A stretch of DNA of 64,000 nucleotides from Epsilonproteobacteria bacterium UBA4036 (GTDB lineage Bacteria; Campylobacterota; Campylobacteria; Campylobacterales; Arcobacteraceae), in contig DGAG01000018.1 in assembly GCA_002382325.1 (NCBI GenBank), forward strand, positions 10,325 to 74,324, written 5' to 3'. Under the pieces are notes generated by a model. That model searched no databases, was not told where the DNA came from, and saw nothing but the letters and a program-made list of their open reading frames with translations. Of this stretch, positions 60,631-64,000 are shown piece by piece. Both the position numbers and the translations under genes were made by a program. Each line of letters begins with the position of its first letter. Position 1 is the stretch's first letter.

Positions 60631-61977
60631 CTCTTTGCTTTCATTATTGGCAAAAGAGATATTCTCTTCAAATTTGACCAATATCATTCCTGCAAACTTC
60701 TCTTTTTTATAAAACTCTATTCGATAAATTTTTCCCTCTTTATCCACGGAATAGTAGTCCAAAATTTCATTTTTATGGATTTCCAAATTGGATTCATTGC
60801 GTTGATTCTTATTGGTATATCCAATCACATTAACTCTGAATCCCTCTTTATCATGGACAAATATTTTTTTATTGGCAATAACCATTTCACCAAAATTAAC
60901 TCTTTTTGCAATGCCATCAACATTGAGTTCAATCTCTTCTTTGTCGTTATCAATGTCAAAATAATCGGGTCGTAAGCTTACTAAGCGCACATTACCATAA
61001 TGTATGGCGTACTCTTGGTCATTTTTAAGTACAGTCATTAAAGGATTACTCGGAGTGAAGTTAATTTTCCCATCTTTACTGACAGGAAAATAGTTCAGTT
61101 CGGATCGAATGGTACTTAAAGGCAATTTGATTTTATCGTCATAAAATGAGATATAAATATCATCGTACAACGCTTGTTTAATCCCATTTAAGGATAACTC
61201 AAAATCTCGTTCAAACTCTATGCCCATCACTCTCATATACTCTTCAAGTGCTAAGATATGATAATACGCACGTTTATAGACGGGAAATTGTTTACTCGCT
61301 TCATTTCCAAAAGCCGCTTTTCCTTGATTGATGGCATAATAGGTCAAGGTTTTTTCCATCTCTTTATCGCCAGCTTTGGTATTGGTATTTCGAACATTAT
61401 AGACATGCTCTTTGTCAATTAAATGTGCGTTAACGTGTTGGCACACTCGATTGGCTATCTCTTCAAGATTGCCATACTTAGGAATATCCAATTGTGCTTG
61501 GTCAATAATTGAGCTTTGTCCCCAACGATAAGGTGATCGCATATTATCAATATATGTTTTACGATAAAAACCACTGCCATCATGCAGATTTAATACCACT
61601 TTGACATTTTCATGTGAAATGTATTTTTTCACTCGTTGTACATCATCATAATCAGGATCACTGTTTAAAATTTTGGCAAATTTTCGATTCATATCACCAA
61701 AATGTCCACGTCCTCTTTTGATAATTGAATAAAAGTTCAAATTAGGAACAACCCAAACCGAACCTTTGGTAATTTTATAATGCGTAGAAATCAAAGAAGC
61801 CGCCATAAAGCCCCCCGGTTCATCGCCTTGAATACCACCAACAACCAACAGTGTATTATCGTCGTCGGTTCCTTTTTTAATTAAATCAAATTCAATATTT
61901 TTAACATTGGCATAGCTGCTTTGAATCAATAATAAAAAAACAACAACCTTAAACAACCGTAACATGCCAAGGTTCAT
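60601..61977 (-). CDS. Csd4/Pgp1-type M14 D,L-carboxypeptidase (cell shape)
   Basis: A 458-residue periplasmic protein with a signal peptide (FKVVVFLLLIQSSYAN). The zinc-binding segment GGIQGDEPGG has Gln50 and Glu53, and His132 lies in VVLNLHDGSGFY. Helicobacter Csd4 uses Gln46, Glu49 and His128, with the same spacing, and trims the peptidoglycan tripeptide to set helical cell shape. Campylobacter Pgp1 is its equivalent. The start is taken at the ATG with GGAG six bases upstream, 29 bases inside the preceding VanY-like gene. Confidence 0.88.
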   Translation of the reverse strand: MNLGMLRLFKVVVFLLLIQSSYANVKNIEFDLIKKGTDDDNTLLVVGGIQGDEPGGFMAASLISTHYKITKGSVWVVPNLNFYSIIKRGRGHFGDMNRKFAKILNSDPDYDDVQRVKKYISHENVKVVLNLHDGSGFYRKTYIDNMRSPYRWGQSSIIDQAQLDIPKYGNLEEIANRVCQHVNAHLIDKEHVYNVRNTNTKAGDKEMEKTLTYYAINQGKAAFGNEASKQFPVYKRAYYHILALEEYMRVMGIEFERDFELSLNGIKQALYDDIYISFYDDKIKLPLSTIRSELNYFPVSKDGKINFTPSNPLMTVLKNDQEYAIHYGNVRLVSLRPDYFDIDNDKEEIELNVDGIAKRVNFGEMVIANKKIFVHDKEGFRVNVIGYTNKNQRNESNLEIHKNEILDYYSVDKEGKIYRIEFYKKEKFAGMILVKFEENISFANNESKEKKSTASNTM

Positions 61978-62764
61978 ACCGTACTCCATCTTTGTTATTA
62001 ATGGTATATCGAATATCGACATACGTCAGTTTAATCATTTTTGAAAACTCCTCAGTCAAAGCAAATCTCTCTGTAAAATTATCGTATCCAAATCCTTTTT
62101 TTCCCACGTCAAAATCGCCACTTGAGTGAAACGAATACGCAGGTGGTGCTAAAGAAATAGAGGCTTGACTTAAATTCAAATTGGTTCGGTCTAGTTTATC
62201 TAAGAAAAGTTTCATTTGCTTCATAACACTTCTGACACCCGAAGTTAAAATAATACTGTTTCCAATATCTTTAATCATATTATTGTACGTATCTAAGCTT
62301 CTGTCTTTAAATAAATAATGACCAGAATACGGTATTTTTACGATGTTGTTTTTATCGATGGTATCGGTGATATTTTGACATGTTCTTTCCCCATAAAAGC
62401 CATGAATATTTGGATTATAATAAAAAATATATTCCATAAACTCCAATTCTTCATCGGAAAAAGAACCAATTTTGTTTGACCAACGTGCTGTATTAACGGC
62501 TTCATCAAATGACAATATATTGTAATTGCCAAAGCCCACATGCCGTTGAACCAAATTCAATTTTTTTATAACGCTATAAAAACTATCATGATATTTTTGG
62601 TCTAAGAAAATATCCTTTGGTTTATCTTGACCCAATTTATTCAATGAATCTACGGTGTAGTAATCATCTTCTTCACTGATAATCGTTTTTGCGAATAAGG
62701 TACTGCCAACTGAACTCATAGCCGTTGAACACGCTAATATTTTTAAAAAGTTTCTTCTATTCAT
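61949..62764 (-). CDS. Tat-exported VanY-like (M15/LAS) peptidase
   Basis: A 271-residue protein with a twin-arginine signal (MNRRNFLKILACSTAMSSVG). The C-terminal part has the LAS metallopeptidase pattern: SGVRSVMKQ, SFHSSGDFDVG (H and D zinc ligands), and EPWH near the end. Such enzymes cut peptidoglycan stem peptides. It overlaps the Csd4-like gene by 29 bases, so the two are translationally linked. A TTG two codons earlier is possible. Confidence 0.8.
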   Translation of the reverse strand: MNRRNFLKILACSTAMSSVGSTLFAKTIISEEDDYYTVDSLNKLGQDKPKDIFLDQKYHDSFYSVIKKLNLVQRHVGFGNYNILSFDEAVNTARWSNKIGSFSDEELEFMEYIFYYNPNIHGFYGERTCQNITDTIDKNNIVKIPYSGHYLFKDRSLDTYNNMIKDIGNSIILTSGVRSVMKQMKLFLDKLDRTNLNLSQASISLAPPAYSFHSSGDFDVGKKGFGYDNFTERFALTEEFSKMIKLTYVDIRYTINNKDGVRYEPWHVTVV

Positions 62765-62788
62765 AGACAAATTCTACAAAATATATTC

Positions 62789-63052
62789 TTATAAAACCAT
62801 TTTGATTGACTCATGCCGATCAAAAAGCTCATAAATGGTTACTCTGTCATCTTCATTGTGTACAATTATTTCTAAGGTAAAACTTAAGAATTTTCCTTTT
62901 TTACTCACTTTTGATGGAAGAAGTGAATATTCACGTTGCAACAATACATCTTTGACCCCTTTTAATACTTCTTCATGAGAATATCCAATCAGTTTATACT
63001 CCCAAGCACATGGATAGTTTAGCTCTAATTTATGTTGGCTTAAATCAATCAT
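62789..63052 (-). CDS. DUF493 (HP0495/YbeD-like) protein
   Basis: An 87-residue ACT-like small protein with the DUF493 pattern [12 protein letters not shown] and [26 protein letters not shown]. The fold resembles regulatory ACT domains, with no known partner. It overlaps the moaC stop by four bases. Confidence 0.85.
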   Translation of the reverse strand: MIDLSQHKLELNYPCAWEYKLIGYSHEEVLKGVKDVLLQREYSLLPSKVSKKGKFLSFTLEIIVHNEDDRVTIYELFDRHESIKMVL

Positions 63053-63519
63053 CGTATGTATTCCCCGCTTTTTCCACCGACTTTACTTTCAAGTTGTACC
63101 TTTGAAATCACCATGGATTTATCAATGGCTTTAACCATATCGTAAATAGTTAATAAGCCAATAGAAACACCTGTTAACGCTTCCATTTCTACGCCTGTTT
63201 GTCCATTAAGCTTTGCTGTTACAAGCAGTTTAAATCCAGGAAGTTCTGGCAATTCTTCAATATCACAATTAATTCCACTCAAAAGTAAAGGATGACACAT
63301 AGGAATTAACTCACTGGTTTTTTTTACTCCCATAATAGAAGCCACCACGGCGGTTTGTAGCACAGGCCCTTTTTTAGTCTTATTTGAAATAATGGCATCA
63401 TACGCTTCTTGACTCATTTGTATTTGCCCACTGGCAACTGCAATACGCGTTGTAGGTTCTTTTAAAGAGACGTCAACCATCTTTGGTCGATCTTTTTCAT
63501 CTAAATGTGTTAAATTCAC
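63049..63519 (-). CDS. moaC: Cyclic pyranopterin monophosphate synthase MoaC
   Basis: MoaC makes cyclic pyranopterin monophosphate, the first committed intermediate of molybdopterin. The 156-residue protein has [62 protein letters not shown] and SKVGGKSG, the full family signature. It serves molybdoenzymes such as the one encoded at 49042-51996. Confidence 0.97.
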   Translation of the reverse strand: MNLTHLDEKDRPKMVDVSLKEPTTRIAVASGQIQMSQEAYDAIISNKTKKGPVLQTAVVASIMGVKKTSELIPMCHPLLLSGINCDIEELPELPGFKLLVTAKLNGQTGVEMEALTGVSIGLLTIYDMVKAIDKSMVISKVQLESKVGGKSGEYIR

Positions 63520-63637
63520 GAAATTACCTTATTTAATTTATAATTTACTATTATATCATCTTATAATTAAATTGTAATTAAGCAAAATTTAAATAAAATG
63601 AGCGTTCAAATTTTAAACGAAAGTGGGTGAACTTTAT

Positions 63638-63850
63638 ATGCCAGGCATTAAAGTAAAAGATAGCGAATCTTTTGACGAAGCGTACAGAAGATTTAAAAAG
63701 CAATGTGACAGAAACTTAATCGTTACTGAAACACGAGCAAGAAGATTTTTCGAGCCAATGACTGAAAAGCGAAAGAAACAAAAAATCAACGCTAAGAAGA
63801 AAATGCTTAAAAGATTGTACATGCTTAGAAGATACGAATCAAGATTATAA
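63638..63850 (+). CDS. rpsU: 30S ribosomal protein S21
   Basis: A 70-residue basic protein starting [20 protein letters not shown] and ending [11 protein letters not shown], the S21 pattern. Translation begins at the ATG; an in-frame GTG five codons earlier would add residues not seen in the family. Strong terminator follows. Confidence 0.96.
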   Translation: MPGIKVKDSESFDEAYRRFKKQCDRNLIVTETRARRFFEPMTEKRKKQKINAKKKMLKRLYMLRRYESRL

Positions 63851-63866
63851 GATTTCGCTATTTCCA

Positions 63867-63902
63867 AGAAAAAGGGTCAGCCGCAAGGTTGACCCTTTTT
63901 TT
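63867..63902 (+). terminator. Rho-independent terminator of rpsU
   Basis: AAAAAGGGTCAGCC pairs with GGTTGACCCTTTTT over a GCAA tetraloop (one G-T pair), followed by a T-run. Confidence 0.9.
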
Positions 63903-63921
63903 ATGGCAAAAATGAGTGCCA

Positions 63922-63944
63922 ACTGACGAGTAAGAAGTAAGAAC
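63922..63944 (+). repeat. Short dispersed intergenic repeat, copy 2
   Basis: ACTGACGAGTAAGAAGTAAG plus three bases is the partner of 15078-15100 (18 of 23 positions identical). It is followed to the window end by further word-like sequence (GAGCTCAGAGTTCAGA, CTGAATGCTGAAC) without a coding frame. Confidence 0.45.
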
Positions 63945-64000
63945 ACAGAGCTCAGAGTTCAGATATATAAAGAGAAAGTAAAAAAAACTGAATGCTGAAC

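Noticed and set aside
63903..64000. CRISPR array or tandem repeat at the right edge
   Set aside because: The words are short, irregular and without unique spacers of constant length.

Overview
The window is an AT-rich, gene-dense chromosomal segment from a Campylobacterota (Epsilonproteobacteria), most likely an Arcobacter-like free-living species. The evidence is a Campylobacter-type complex I operon in which nuoE and nuoF are replaced by two short unrelated genes, the low G+C codon use, a Csd4/Pgp1-type cell-shape carboxypeptidase, a DUF493 protein of the HP0495 type, QueH in place of QueG, and RecJ, PyrG, MnmG and DnaE of epsilonproteobacterial style. I saw no tRNA, rRNA, CRISPR array, transposase or prophage gene.

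Layout. 1-12850 (minus strand): nuoA-B-C-D-(E-like)-(F-like)-G-H-I-J-K-L-M-N, with nuoN cut by the window edge. 12966-18020: an AAA+ ATPase with a small membrane protein, an AEC permease, a Sel1-type protein, an Xre regulator divergent from a 76-residue protein, and endonuclease IV. 18165-21600: a heme-c sensor with GGDEF and EAL domains, a flavoredoxin-like protein and a DUF5718-like protein. 21601-22172: a 570-base region with no ordinary gene. It holds a 31-codon hydrophobic peptide ORF, a 31-bp inverted repeat, nested hairpins and a possible antisense transcript, and resembles a type I toxin-antitoxin locus. 22173-29009: a mesaconyl-CoA hydratase operon with two intact CitE-like lyases and an acyl-CoA synthetase fused to a degenerate CitE-like domain, divergent from an IclR regulator. 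This points to conversion of mesaconate or a related C5 dicarboxylate to propionyl-CoA and glyoxylate.

29010-44320 is mostly housekeeping: queH-lpxB-fabZ-lpxA-clpX-mreB-mreC, ribE, mnmG, ccoG, pyrG and recJ. 44322-47692 (minus strand) holds two FlgO-type proteins and an LRV-repeat protein / unknown / Mrp operon. 47916-55946 is the most distinctive accessory locus. It encodes a secreted rhodanese, a type II (NarG/DdhA/SerA/ClrA-like) Tat-exported molybdoenzyme alpha subunit, its four-cluster Fe-S beta subunit, a heme-b gamma subunit fused to a c-type cytochrome, a small cysteine-containing exported protein and, after a strong terminator, a DJ-1 protein and a TorD-like chaperone. The substrate cannot be read from the sequence. 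56005-63850 holds dnaE, surE, a small unknown gene, a peptidoglycan carboxypeptidase pair (Csd4-like and VanY-like), DUF493, moaC and rpsU.

The respiratory genes fit together. Complex I probably takes electrons from flavodoxin or ferredoxin rather than NADH, CcoG helps assemble the cbb3 oxidase, and the periplasmic molybdoenzyme exchanges electrons with the c-type cytochrome pool. MoaC supplies molybdopterin.
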